A stretch of DNA of 64,000 bases. Origin: Falsiroseomonas selenitidurans (GTDB lineage: Bacteria > Pseudomonadota > Alphaproteobacteria > Acetobacterales > Acetobacteraceae). The first letter of the stretch is position 1. Each line of letters starts with the position of its first letter. The DNA lies in the NCBI RefSeq assembly GCF_012103215.1, contig NZ_JAAVNE010000007.1, forward strand, positions 93,049 to 157,048, written 5' to 3'. The notes beneath the pieces are model-generated. The model was not told where the DNA came from. It saw only the letters and a list, made by a program, of their open reading frames with translations, and searched no databases. Positions 56,321-64,000 of the stretch are shown one piece after another. Position numbers and translations under genes: made by a program.

Positions 56321-57255
56321 CCGGCTTCACCGCCCCGCGCAGCCACCTGGCCGAGCGCGCCGTCGCCGCGATGGGGCCCCTGCGCGGCGAGGACCGGCTG
56401 GCGCCGGACACGCTGGCCACCCAGGCGCTGGCGCCGGACCCGCCGCCGCTGCGCGAGGCGAGGCGGCCCAACACGGAAAGCTTCGCCAGCGTGCCGGTGG
56501 CCGCCGCCGCGCCGCCGCCTGCCATCGACATGGAGGCGCTGCGCGCCGCGGGCCTCGCCTTCGACCCGGCGGCGGAGGTCCGCAGCCGGCTGGCGGAGGA
56601 GCTGACGCTGATCCAACACCAGGTGCTGCGCGCCATGCCGGCGGCGGATGCGGCGCGCAACCGCGCGACGGAGGCGCGCAACGCCTGCCGGCAGATGGTG
56701 CTGGTGACCAGCGCCCGCCCGGCGGAAGGCAAGAGCTTCATCGCGCTGAACATCGCCGCCAGCCTGGCCGCCGGCACCGGGCATCCGGTGGTGCTGGTGG
56801 ATGTGGATGGCAGCGACGGTGCGCTGACCGGGCGGATGGGCGTCGGCGAAGCACCGGGCCTGCGGGCCCTGGCGCGGGATCCGGGGCAGTCCGTCTCGCT
56901 GCTGCTGCGCAGCACGGCGATCACCGGCCTGACGGTGCTGCCGCATGGCGCGCGGCAGGCCGGGGAGGGGGCGCCGAGCGGCGCCGCCCTGGCCGGCGCG
57001 CTGCGCGCCCTGGCGCTGGCCCTGCCGCGGCATGTGGTGGTGCTGGACGCGCCGGCGGCGCTGGCATCCGCCGATGCGCCGACGCTGGCGGCCACCGTCG
57101 GCCAGGTGATGCTGGTGGTGCGGGCGGAGATCACGCAGCGCGACGCGGTGGAAGCGGCGCTGGACGTCCTGGAAGCCTGCCCGGTGCTGCAGCTGGTGCT
57201 GAACGAAAGCCGCATGTCGAGCGCGGACAGCTTCGGCGAAGCCGCCGATGCGTAG
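56317..57255 (+). CDS. Chain-length-associated tyrosine autokinase-like ATPase
   Basis: A 312-residue cytoplasmic P-loop protein of the bacterial tyrosine-kinase family that partners Wzz proteins. Walker A is SARPAEGKSF and Walker A' is VVLVDVDGSD. The usual D-x-D-x-R pattern after Walker A' is altered (DVDGSD), Walker B reads VVLDAPAAL, and the C-terminal tyrosine cluster is missing. It may bind ATP without autophosphorylating on a tail, as reported for several exosortase-type members. It overlaps its neighbours by 4 and 8 bases. Confidence 0.85.
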   Translation: MTGFTAPRSHLAERAVAAMGPLRGEDRLAPDTLATQALAPDPPPLREARRPNTESFASVPVAAAAPPPAIDMEALRAAGLAFDPAAEVRSRLAEELTLIQHQVLRAMPAADAARNRATEARNACRQMVLVTSARPAEGKSFIALNIAASLAAGTGHPVVLVDVDGSDGALTGRMGVGEAPGLRALARDPGQSVSLLLRSTAITGLTVLPHGARQAGEGAPSGAALAGALRALALALPRHVVVLDAPAALASADAPTLAATVGQVMLVVRAEITQRDAVEAALDVLEACPVLQLVLNESRMSSADSFGEAADA

Positions 57256-58936
57256 CGCCCTGCCGCCCTTCGCCCTGGCCCTGGCGCTGGCGGCCGGCGG
57301 CGCTGCCGCGCAGAGCGCCGCGCCGCCGCTGCCGGGCGAAACCGGCCCTGGATCCCTGCCGCAGACCCGCGCGGCGGCGCGCATGGCTGAGGCCGAGGCC
57401 ACCGGCACGCCGCTGGCGGAGCCCGCAGCCCCACCGATCCGCCTCGGCGATTTCGGCCTGCCGATCACCGGCACGCCGGCCGCTTCGGCCGAGCCCGACC
57501 GCGCCTGGACCATCGTCCCCAGCATCGGTGTGCAGGCGCTGGCGACGGACAATGCCGAGTTCAGCGCCACCCGCAAGCATGCCGATGTCATCACCACCGT
57601 CACGCCCGGCCTGCTGGTCTCGGCGGATACGGCGCGGCTGCAGGGGGTGCTGAACTATCGGCCCACCGCACGCTTCTACGCCGATGACAGCGAGCAGAAC
57701 CGGCTGGACCACAGCTTCAACGGCCAGGCGCTGGTCGGCGTGGTGCCGGGCGTGGTCTTCCTCGACCTGCGCGGCGCGTCCAGCCTCCAGAGCGTCAGCG
57801 GCGGGCGGGCCGCCGGCGACGGGGCGTCCGACGATGAGCGGGACGTGCTGCAGACCACCAGCTTCCAGGTCTCGCCCTATATCGTGCACCGCTTCGGCGA
57901 CACGGCGACGGTGCAGATCGGCTATGCCTTCCAGTCCGTGGACCAGAGCGGGGAGGATACGCGGATCGGCGTGCAGCCGGGGCTGGACGGCGCGCCGCTG
58001 GGCAATGCGGCGCAATCCTTCACCGCGCACCAGGGCTATGCGGTGGTGCGCAGCGGGCCGGATTTCGGGCGGCTGGCGCTGGAAGGCCGGCTGGAGGCCA
58101 CCAGCTATATCGGCACCGGCGTGCTGGACGATGCCTATCGCCGGATCGGCACGTTGCAGGCCCGCTACGCCATCCTGCGCGGCGTCGCCGTGCTGGTGGA
58201 AGGCGGCTACGAACAGCAGCGCTATGCCGGCACGCCGGGTATCGCGATCGACGAGCCGATCTGGGCCGTGGGCGTGCAGTTCACGCTGGCCAATGATGGC
58301 CGCGTCACGCTGCGCTACGGCCGGCGTGACGGCGTCAACGCCTTCAGCCTCGATGCCTCCGTGCCCGTCGGCGGCCGCACCCGCCTTTCCGCCCGCTATG
58401 GGGAGCAGCTGACGACGAATGCGCAGCAGGCGGCGGACCTGCTTTCCACCACCTCGCTCGACCGGTTCGGCAACCCGATCGACCTGCAGACCGGGCTGCC
58501 GCAAGCGCGGCCCTTCTCCGGCTCGCTGCTCGGCACGCAGAACAACCTGGCGCGGGTGCGCACGGCGTCACTCGGCATCGTGCAGACCTGGCCGCGCGAC
58601 ATCTTCGCCCTGACAGTGACGCGGGAGGAACGCATCCCGGTCTCAAGCGCTGAGGGCGGCACCGGCTTCGCGCAGCGCGGCACCTCCGCCAGCTTCACCT
58701 GGTCGCACAGCCTGACACCGCGCACGGATGCCATCGCCTATGTCCAGTACGGCCGCAGCAGCAGCGATCTGCGCGGCGACGGCAGCACGGCGGCGGCCAG
58801 CCTGAGCCTGGTGCACCAGCTGCGGGAGAAGCTGACGGCCACCGTGCAGGTCGGCACCAGCCTGCGCGACTATGACGACCAGGACGGGCGGGCGGTGCAG
58901 AACTTCATCCTCATCGGACTTCGGCAGACCTTCTAG
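57248..58936 (+). CDS. Outer-membrane beta-barrel protein of the exosortase A locus
   Basis: A 562-residue exported protein with a signal peptide (LPPFALALALAAGGAAAQS). The mature part is rich in alternating beta-strand patterns and ends in a C-terminal phenylalanine after aromatic spacing (LIGLRQTF), the outer-membrane assembly signal. Its place between the autokinase and the ATPase matches the conserved, uncharacterised barrel of exosortase A loci, which may serve polymer secretion. Start ATG 57248 overlaps the preceding gene by 8 bases. Confidence 0.85.
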   Translation: MRSALPPFALALALAAGGAAAQSAAPPLPGETGPGSLPQTRAAARMAEAEATGTPLAEPAAPPIRLGDFGLPITGTPAASAEPDRAWTIVPSIGVQALATDNAEFSATRKHADVITTVTPGLLVSADTARLQGVLNYRPTARFYADDSEQNRLDHSFNGQALVGVVPGVVFLDLRGASSLQSVSGGRAAGDGASDDERDVLQTTSFQVSPYIVHRFGDTATVQIGYAFQSVDQSGEDTRIGVQPGLDGAPLGNAAQSFTAHQGYAVVRSGPDFGRLALEGRLEATSYIGTGVLDDAYRRIGTLQARYAILRGVAVLVEGGYEQQRYAGTPGIAIDEPIWAVGVQFTLANDGRVTLRYGRRDGVNAFSLDASVPVGGRTRLSARYGEQLTTNAQQAADLLSTTSLDRFGNPIDLQTGLPQARPFSGSLLGTQNNLARVRTASLGIVQTWPRDIFALTVTREERIPVSSAEGGTGFAQRGTSASFTWSHSLTPRTDAIAYVQYGRSSSDLRGDGSTAAASLSLVHQLREKLTATVQVGTSLRDYDDQDGRAVQNFILIGLRQTF

Positions 58937-58946
58937 GAGGCACGCG

Positions 58947-59915
58947 ATGCTAGGCGAGATCTACGGCTTCCGCGCGCATCCCTTCCAGATGACGCCGGAC
59001 CACCGCCTGTTCTACGAAAGCTCCGTCCATGGGCGTGCCTATGCGCACCTGCTCTACGGCATCGCGCAGCGCGAGGGCTTCGTCGTGGTGACCGGGGAGG
59101 TCGGCGCCGGCAAGACCACGCTGGTGGAACGGCTGTGCAGCCAGCTGGACCCGAACGGATTCGCCATCGCCCGCGTCTCCACCACCCAGGTGGCGGGCGA
59201 CGACCTGCTGCGGCTGGTGGCGGATGCCTTCGGTGCGGAGCCGGAGGGCAACAAGGCCGCCGTGCTGCGCGGCATCAGCACCGCGCTGCGCAACGGCGTA
59301 CGGCGCTACCTGCTGATCGTCGACGAGGCGCAGGGCCTGGCGCCGCCGGCGCTGGAGGAGCTGCGCATGCTGTCCAACGTGACGGAAGGCGGCCAGGCGC
59401 CGATGCAGACCATCCTGCTCGGCCAGCCGCAGCTGCGGCGCACGCTGGCGAGCCCGGACCTGGACCAGCTGCGCCAGCGCGTGCTGGCCTGCTACCACCT
59501 CGGCGCGCTGTCGCGTGAGGAGACCCACGCCTATGTCGAGCACCGCATGCGCGCGGTGGGCTGGCTGGATCATCCGCGCTGGGACAGCGCCGCGCTGGAC
59601 CTGGTGCACCACCACAGCGAGGGCATACCGCGCCGCATCAACCGGCTGTGTTCCCGCGTGCTGCTCGGCGCCGCGCTGGAACGGGCGGAGGTGCTCTCCG
59701 TGCCCCTGGTGGAGGCGACCGCGATCGAGCTCGAGGAGGATCTCGGCGGCGGCATGGCGCCACCGATCTTCGGCCTGCCGGCGCCCGAGGCGGGCGCGGT
59801 GCTGCGCGAGATGGAAAACCGGATCGAGGCGCTGGAAAGCCTGACGGCCCGGCGGGAGCGGGTGTTCCAGCAGATGGCCGAACTCTTCGGCGGTGGGCGG
59901 AGGACGCATCGGTGA
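58947..59915 (+). CDS. AAA ATPase, exosortase A-associated (ExeA/GspA-like)
   Basis: A 322-residue ATPase opening MLGEIYGFRAHPFQMTPDHR, as in ExeA-like and exosortase A-associated ATPases. Walker A is GEVGAGKT at residues 50-57 and Walker B LLIVDEAQGL, followed by a sensor region and a C-terminal coiled-coil-like tail. AGGAGG lies just before the ATG at 58947, which decides the start against the open upstream frame. Its exact role in the locus is not established. Confidence 0.93.
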   Translation: MLGEIYGFRAHPFQMTPDHRLFYESSVHGRAYAHLLYGIAQREGFVVVTGEVGAGKTTLVERLCSQLDPNGFAIARVSTTQVAGDDLLRLVADAFGAEPEGNKAAVLRGISTALRNGVRRYLLIVDEAQGLAPPALEELRMLSNVTEGGQAPMQTILLGQPQLRRTLASPDLDQLRQRVLACYHLGALSREETHAYVEHRMRAVGWLDHPRWDSAALDLVHHHSEGIPRRINRLCSRVLLGAALERAEVLSVPLVEATAIELEEDLGGGMAPPIFGLPAPEAGAVLREMENRIEALESLTARRERVFQQMAELFGGGRRTHR

Positions 59916-60826
59916 ACATGCAGGGCAGGATCACGCCGGCGGATGCCGGCGAGACGATCAATGCGATGAGCGTGGACGTGGAGGACTGGTTCCAGGTGCA
60001 GGCCTTCGCGGAGGCGATCCCGCGCGAGGAATGGGACTGGCTTTCGTGCCGCGTGGAGGCGAACACGGAACTGGTGCTGGAACGCTTCGCCGAGGCCGGC
60101 GTGCGCGGCACCTTCTTCACGCTCGGCTGGGTGGCGCAGCGCCACCCGGCGCTGGTGCGGCGCATCGTCGCTGCCGGGCATGAACTGGCCAGCCACGGCC
60201 ATGGCCATGAGCGGGTGGATTCGATCGGCGCGGAGGCCTTCCGCGCCGACATCCGCCGCGCCCGGCGGCTGCTGGAGGATGCCGGCGGCGTCGCCGTCCA
60301 CGGCTACCGCGCGCCCACCTTCTCCATCGGGCCGCACACGCCCTGGGCGCATGCGATCCTGGCGGAGGAGGGGTATCGCTACTCCTCCTCGGTGTTTCCG
60401 GTGAAGCACGACCTGTACGGGGCGCCGGACGCGCCGCGCGGGCCGCACCGGCCGCATCCGGACGGCGTGGTGGAACTGCCGATGACCACGGTGCGCGCCT
60501 TCGGCCGCTCCCTGCCCTGTTCGGGCGGCGGCTGGTTCCGCCTGGTGCCCTATCGGCTGTTCCAGGCCGGGCTGCGCCGCGTGAACCAGGTGGAACGCCG
60601 CCCCGGCATCTTCTACTTCCACCCGTGGGAGGTGGACCCGGAACAGCCGCGCGTCTGGCAGGCGAGGCGCCTGTCGCGCTTCCGCCACTACACCGGGCTG
60701 GACAGCATGGTGCCGCGGCTGGACCGGCTGCTGCGAGACTTCGCCTGGGCCAGCATGGCGGATGTCTTCGCCGCCGAGATCGGCGAGCCGGAACCGGCGC
60801 TGCCGCAGACCGCGATGGCAGGCTGA
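59912..60826 (+). CDS. Polysaccharide deacetylase, exosortase A-associated
   Basis: A 304-residue NodB-type deacetylase. MSVDVEDWFQVQAF carries the catalytic and metal-binding aspartates, and HELASHGHGHERV the two metal-ligand histidines; YRAPTFSI and FYFHPWEVDP complete the active site. The GTG at 59912 overlaps the previous stop and follows a GGAGG; ATG 59918 is also possible. No signal peptide is evident, so it probably acts on lipid-linked intermediates in the cytoplasm. Confidence 0.93.
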   Translation: MNMQGRITPADAGETINAMSVDVEDWFQVQAFAEAIPREEWDWLSCRVEANTELVLERFAEAGVRGTFFTLGWVAQRHPALVRRIVAAGHELASHGHGHERVDSIGAEAFRADIRRARRLLEDAGGVAVHGYRAPTFSIGPHTPWAHAILAEEGYRYSSSVFPVKHDLYGAPDAPRGPHRPHPDGVVELPMTTVRAFGRSLPCSGGGWFRLVPYRLFQAGLRRVNQVERRPGIFYFHPWEVDPEQPRVWQARRLSRFRHYTGLDSMVPRLDRLLRDFAWASMADVFAAEIGEPEPALPQTAMAG

Positions 60827-60829
60827 CCC

Positions 60830-61861
60830 ATGCTGCGAATCCGTGAGCTTGAGCAGGGCGCCTCGGGCGCCTGGGACGCCTTCGTGCGCGCGACGCCGGA
60901 GGCCACCTTCTTCCACCTCTCGCCCTGGCGGCGGGTGATCGAGCGCGCCTTCGGGCATCGCACGCACTACGTCTATGCCGAGCAGGACGGCGCGATCGTC
61001 GGCGTGCTGCCGCTGGCGCGGATGCGCACGCTGCTGTTCGGCGATGCGCTGATCTCCACGCCCTTCTGCGTCTATGGCGGGCCGGTGAGCGCGACGCCGG
61101 AGGCCGCGCAGGCGCTGGAATCGCACGCGAGGGAGCTGATGCGCCGCACCGGCGTGCCCTGCCTGGAATTCCGCCGCCGCGATGCGGCCGATGCTGGCTG
61201 GGACGAACGCCCGGCGCTGCACCACACCTTCCGCCGCGCCATCACCGGCGAGGCGGAGGCGGACATGAAGGCGATTCCGCGCAAGCAGCGCGCCATGGTG
61301 CGCAAGGGCATCGCCAACGGCCTGCGCAGCGTGGCGAACCAGGACACGCGCACGCTGCACCATGTCTATGCGCGGATGGTGCATGCCCTCGGCACGCCGG
61401 TGTTCTCGGCGCGGTACTTCCGCCTGCTGGGGGAGGCCTTCCCGGCGGCGCACGACGTGACCACCGTGCTGCACGAGGACCGTCCCGTGGCTGCCGTGCT
61501 GAACTTCCATTTCCGCGACGAGGTGCTGCCCTATTACGGCGGCGGCACGCCGGCGGCGCGCAACCTGGCGGCGAACGACTTCCTGTACTGGGAGGTGATG
61601 CGTCGCGCGGGCGCGGAACGCGGCGCGCGGCTGTTCGACTTCGGCCGCAGCAAGGCCGGCACCGGCGCCTTCGACTTCAAGCGCAACTGGGGGTTCGAGG
61701 CGCAGCCGCTGCATTACTGCTACCAGCTGCGAGAGGGCGCGACGCTGGCGGAGAACAACCCGGCCAACCCGAAGTTCAGGCTGATGATCGCCGCCTGGCG
61801 CCGGCTGCCGTTACAGGTGGCGAACCTGCTGGGGCCGCGGATCGTGCGGGGGCTGGGCTGA
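60830..61861 (+). CDS. FemAB-like protein, exosortase A-associated
   Basis: A 343-residue acyltransferase-like protein of the FemAB/GNAT group always seen in such loci. Recognisable parts are ATFFHLSPWRRVIERAFGH, IPRKQRAMVRKGIANGL, LPYYGGGTPAARNLAANDF and LFDFGRSKAGTGAFDFKR. It probably adds an acyl or amino-acid group to the glycan. It follows the deacetylase by 3 bases and shares its last base with the start of the next gene. Confidence 0.92.
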   Translation: MLRIRELEQGASGAWDAFVRATPEATFFHLSPWRRVIERAFGHRTHYVYAEQDGAIVGVLPLARMRTLLFGDALISTPFCVYGGPVSATPEAAQALESHARELMRRTGVPCLEFRRRDAADAGWDERPALHHTFRRAITGEAEADMKAIPRKQRAMVRKGIANGLRSVANQDTRTLHHVYARMVHALGTPVFSARYFRLLGEAFPAAHDVTTVLHEDRPVAAVLNFHFRDEVLPYYGGGTPAARNLAANDFLYWEVMRRAGAERGARLFDFGRSKAGTGAFDFKRNWGFEAQPLHYCYQLREGATLAENNPANPKFRLMIAAWRRLPLQVANLLGPRIVRGLG

Positions 61862-63090
61862 TGGCCCGTCGCCTGCTGTTCCTGTGCCACCGCATCCCCT
61901 ACCCGCCGGACAAGGGCGACAAGATCCGCGCCTGGCATATGCTGGACCGGCTGGCGCGGGACTGGGCGGTGGATCTCGGCTGTCTGGTGGACGACCCCGC
62001 CGACCTGCGCCACCTGCCGGTGCTGCAGGGGCGCTGCGCCAGCGTGCTCGCGCGGCCCACCGGCAGTCGCCGCCAGGCCGGCCTGCGCGCCCTGCTGCGC
62101 TGCCGGCCGGGGCAGCCGCTCAGCCTCGGCTGGTTCCATGAGCAGGGGCTTTGGGACTGGACGCGGGCGCATCTGGCGGCGCGGCGGCACCAGGCGGTGT
62201 TCGTTTACTCCTCCGCCATGGCGCCCTATGCGATGGGCCTGCGCGGCCCGCTGCGGGTGCTCGACATGGTGGATGTCGATTCCGAGAAATGGCGCGCCTA
62301 TGCCGCCGATGCGCGGCCGCCCATGCGCCACGTCTGGGCGCGGGAGGCGCGGACGCTGCAGGCTTTCGAGCGCCGCGCGGCAGCGGATTTCGACCGCACC
62401 CTGTTCGTCTCCGCCGCCGAGGCCGCGCAGTTCCGCGCCGTGGCGCCGGAGGCGGCGGCGCGCGTGGACCATGTGGACAATGGCGTGGACCTGTCCGCCT
62501 TCGATCCGGGGCAGCCAGGCGAGAGCCCCTATGCGCCGGGCGCGCGCGCGCTGGTCTTCACCGGCACCATGGATTACCGCCCGAATGTGGAAGCCGTGGC
62601 CTGGTTCGCCGAACGGGTGATGCCGCTTCTGGTCGGCGTCGTGCCGGGCGTGGAGTTCCACATCGTCGGCGCCAACCCCGCCCCCGCCGTGCGGGCGCTG
62701 GCGGCGAGGCCGGGGGTGCGCGTGGCGGGCGCGGTACCGCGCATCCAGCCCTGGATCGCCCATGCGGCGGTGGCCGTCGCGCCGCTGCGCATCGCCCGCG
62801 GCATCCAGAACAAGGTGCTGGAGGCGATGGCGATGGCCCGCCCCGTGGTGGCCTCGCCCGAGGCCTTCGAGGGCGTGCGCGCCCTGCCGGGCCGCGACAT
62901 CCTGGTGGCGGAGGGCGCGGCGGCCATGGCGGCGGCGGTGCGCCAGGTGCTGGACGGCGCGCATCCCGGCCTCGGCGCCCGCGCGCGGCTGGCGGTGAAG
63001 CAGGCGCATGACTGGGACGCGACGCTGCGCCGGCTGGATGCGGTGATGCAGCCCGCCCAGGGGCGGCGTGTGGAGGAGGCGCTGCCATGA
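61861..63090 (+). CDS. Glycosyltransferase, exosortase A-associated (stp1-like)
   Basis: A 409-residue GT-B transferase. LLFLCHRIPYPPDKGDKIRAW is the signature start of the sugar transferase found beside EpsH/XrtA. VDVDSEKWRAYA, FTGTMDYRPNVEAVAWFA and IARGIQNKVLEAMAMARPVV are the other family blocks, the last holding the donor-binding glutamate. Start TGATG shares one base with the previous stop; the stop overlaps xrtA by four. Confidence 0.94.
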   Translation: MARRLLFLCHRIPYPPDKGDKIRAWHMLDRLARDWAVDLGCLVDDPADLRHLPVLQGRCASVLARPTGSRRQAGLRALLRCRPGQPLSLGWFHEQGLWDWTRAHLAARRHQAVFVYSSAMAPYAMGLRGPLRVLDMVDVDSEKWRAYAADARPPMRHVWAREARTLQAFERRAAADFDRTLFVSAAEAAQFRAVAPEAAARVDHVDNGVDLSAFDPGQPGESPYAPGARALVFTGTMDYRPNVEAVAWFAERVMPLLVGVVPGVEFHIVGANPAPAVRALAARPGVRVAGAVPRIQPWIAHAAVAVAPLRIARGIQNKVLEAMAMARPVVASPEAFEGVRALPGRDILVAEGAAAMAAAVRQVLDGAHPGLGARARLAVKQAHDWDATLRRLDAVMQPAQGRRVEEALP

Positions 63091-64000
63091 CCATCGCCCT
63101 GACGGCGCGGCAGGCGGAGGCGGCGCGGCAGGCCTGGACGGTGCCGCTGGCCGGGCTGGGGCTGGGGCTGCTGGCCCTCGGCATTGGCTTCCGGGCCGAG
63201 ATCGCGGCGGCCATCGCCACCTGGGACCGCTCCGCCGCCTATACCCATTGCTGGCTGGTGCTGCCGATCGCGCTGTGGCTGGCCTGGCAGCGGCGTGCCC
63301 GGCTGGCGGGGATGGTGCCGCTTCCCGCACCGCTGCTGGCGCTGCCGGCGCTGGCCGGCGCACTGGCCTGGCTGATGGCGGAACGGCTGGGCATCATGGA
63401 GGGGCGGCAGCTTGTCCTGGTCGGGCTGGTCTGGGTGCTGGTGACGGCGGTGCTGGGCTGGCGCATCGCGCTGGCGATGGCGGCCCCCCTGGCCTACCTG
63501 GTGTTCCTGGTGCCCTTCGGCGAATTCGCCACGCCGCTGCTGCAGGACATCACGCTGCGGATGATCCTGTTCGGCCTGCGGCTATGGGGGATTCCGCATT
63601 ACGCGGATGGGCTGGTGATCGAGATTCCCGCCGGCACCTTCCTGGTGGCGGAGGCTTGTGCCGGGCTGCGCTTCCTGATCGCCGCCCTGGCCTTCGGCGC
63701 GCTGTACGCGCTGGTGATGTTCCGCAGCCCCGGGCGCCGGCTGCTGGTGATGCTGCTGGCGCTGCTGGTGCCGATCCTGGCCAATGGCGTGCGCGCCTTC
63801 GGCATCGTGCTGCTGGGCCACTACCTGGGCAGCGCGGAAGCCGCGGCGGCGGATCATCTGGTGTATGGCTGGGTGTTCTTCTCCGTGGTGCTGCTGCTTC
63901 TGGTGGTGGCCGGGCTGCCCTTCCGGCAGGACGGCGCGCCCGCCGCCGCGCCGCGGGCCGGGCCGCGCCCGGCGGCGTCGGGCGGGCTGGCCGTGGCGGC
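63087..64000 (+). CDS. xrtA: Exosortase A, truncated by the window end
   Basis: 304 codons of a polytopic membrane transpeptidase are visible, with about eight hydrophobic helices. The catalytic cysteine is Cys191 in AEACAGLRF, the arginine Arg236 in ANGVRAFGI, and the histidine His257 in DHLVYGWVFF, the exosortase triad with normal spacing. XrtA processes PEP-CTERM proteins at the inner membrane before surface attachment. In exosortase A proteins the exosortase core is often followed by a fused periplasmic EpsI-like domain, and the frame is still open with a Pro/Ala-rich segment at the end of the window, so that extension may continue outside. Confidence 0.95.
   Translation, partial: MTIALTARQAEAARQAWTVPLAGLGLGLLALGIGFRAEIAAAIATWDRSAAYTHCWLVLPIALWLAWQRRARLAGMVPLPAPLLALPALAGALAWLMAERLGIMEGRQLVLVGLVWVLVTAVLGWRIALAMAAPLAYLVFLVPFGEFATPLLQDITLRMILFGLRLWGIPHYADGLVIEIPAGTFLVAEACAGLRFLIAALAFGALYALVMFRSPGRRLLVMLLALLVPILANGVRAFGIVLLGHYLGSAEAAAADHLVYGWVFFSVVLLLLVVAGLPFRQDGAPAAAPRAGPRPAASGGLAVA

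Overview
The window is about 64 kb of very GC-rich DNA (G or C at nearly all third codon positions) with dense, often overlapping genes. Gene content (tetrameric sarcosine oxidase, PutA, several alphaproteobacterial-style regulators, an exosortase A locus) suggests an alphaproteobacterium, most likely Acetobacteraceae of the Roseomonas type. That placement is an inference from protein style; no rRNA or other taxonomic marker is present.

Layout. (1) 1-8165: catabolism. The 3' part of putA is followed by a sarcosine oxidase operon soxB-soxD-soxA-soxG, whose end overlaps a 4'-phosphopantetheinyl transferase. (2) 8160-10748, minus: a phospholipase D/cardiolipin synthase-like gene and an endonuclease/exonuclease/phosphatase-family gene. 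(3) 10959-21444, plus: nine glycan genes, mostly joined by 4-base ATGA or GTGA overlaps. They encode an MDR dehydrogenase, a Gfo/Idh/MocA oxidoreductase, an SDR, a glycosyl hydrolase fused to a CDP-tyvelose-epimerase-like SDR, a GT4 transferase, three tandem CgeB-like transferases and a UDP-glucuronate decarboxylase (UDP-xylose synthase)-like SDR. (4) 21715-28862: a single-polypeptide phosphorelay (degenerate CheB domain, PAS, histidine kinase, two receivers, LuxR-type HTH), an XRE regulator, and a large protein with a predicted RIFT-barrel start, an alpha-helical domain and three CBM60-like modules. (5) 29436-41336: a glycan block with three glycosyltransferase genes (one fused to a WalW-type deacetylase), two GNAT/FemAB-like acyltransferases, a Wzx-type flippase, an asparagine-synthetase-type amidotransferase and an epimerase. 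The block lies between two direct copies of a 61-bp element. (6) 41574-64000: a typical exosortase A (XrtA, formerly EpsH) locus built around a divergent promoter region at 53866-54190. Leftwards: sugar transferase, PrsK, PrsR, PrsT, O-glycosylation ligase, a small membrane protein, a GT4 and a second RIFT-type protein. Rightwards: export lipoprotein, chain-length protein, autokinase-like ATPase, outer-membrane barrel, AAA ATPase, deacetylase, FemAB protein, GT4 and xrtA, cut by the window end.

How it works together (inference). From about 10.9 kb onward the window reads as one exopolysaccharide supercluster. It holds nucleotide-sugar enzymes, a priming transferase, many glycosyltransferases, a flippase, a ligase, export and length-control proteins, deacetylases and acyltransferases, and two secreted or surface proteins that probably act on the product. 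Control probably involves PrsK-PrsR with sigma-54 (a good -24/-12 candidate precedes the export gene), plus the hybrid kinase and the XRE protein. No PEP-CTERM substrate is encoded in the window. A putative UDP-xylose synthase, a xylosidase-like domain and xylan-binding-type CBM60 modules together suggest a xylose-containing polymer.
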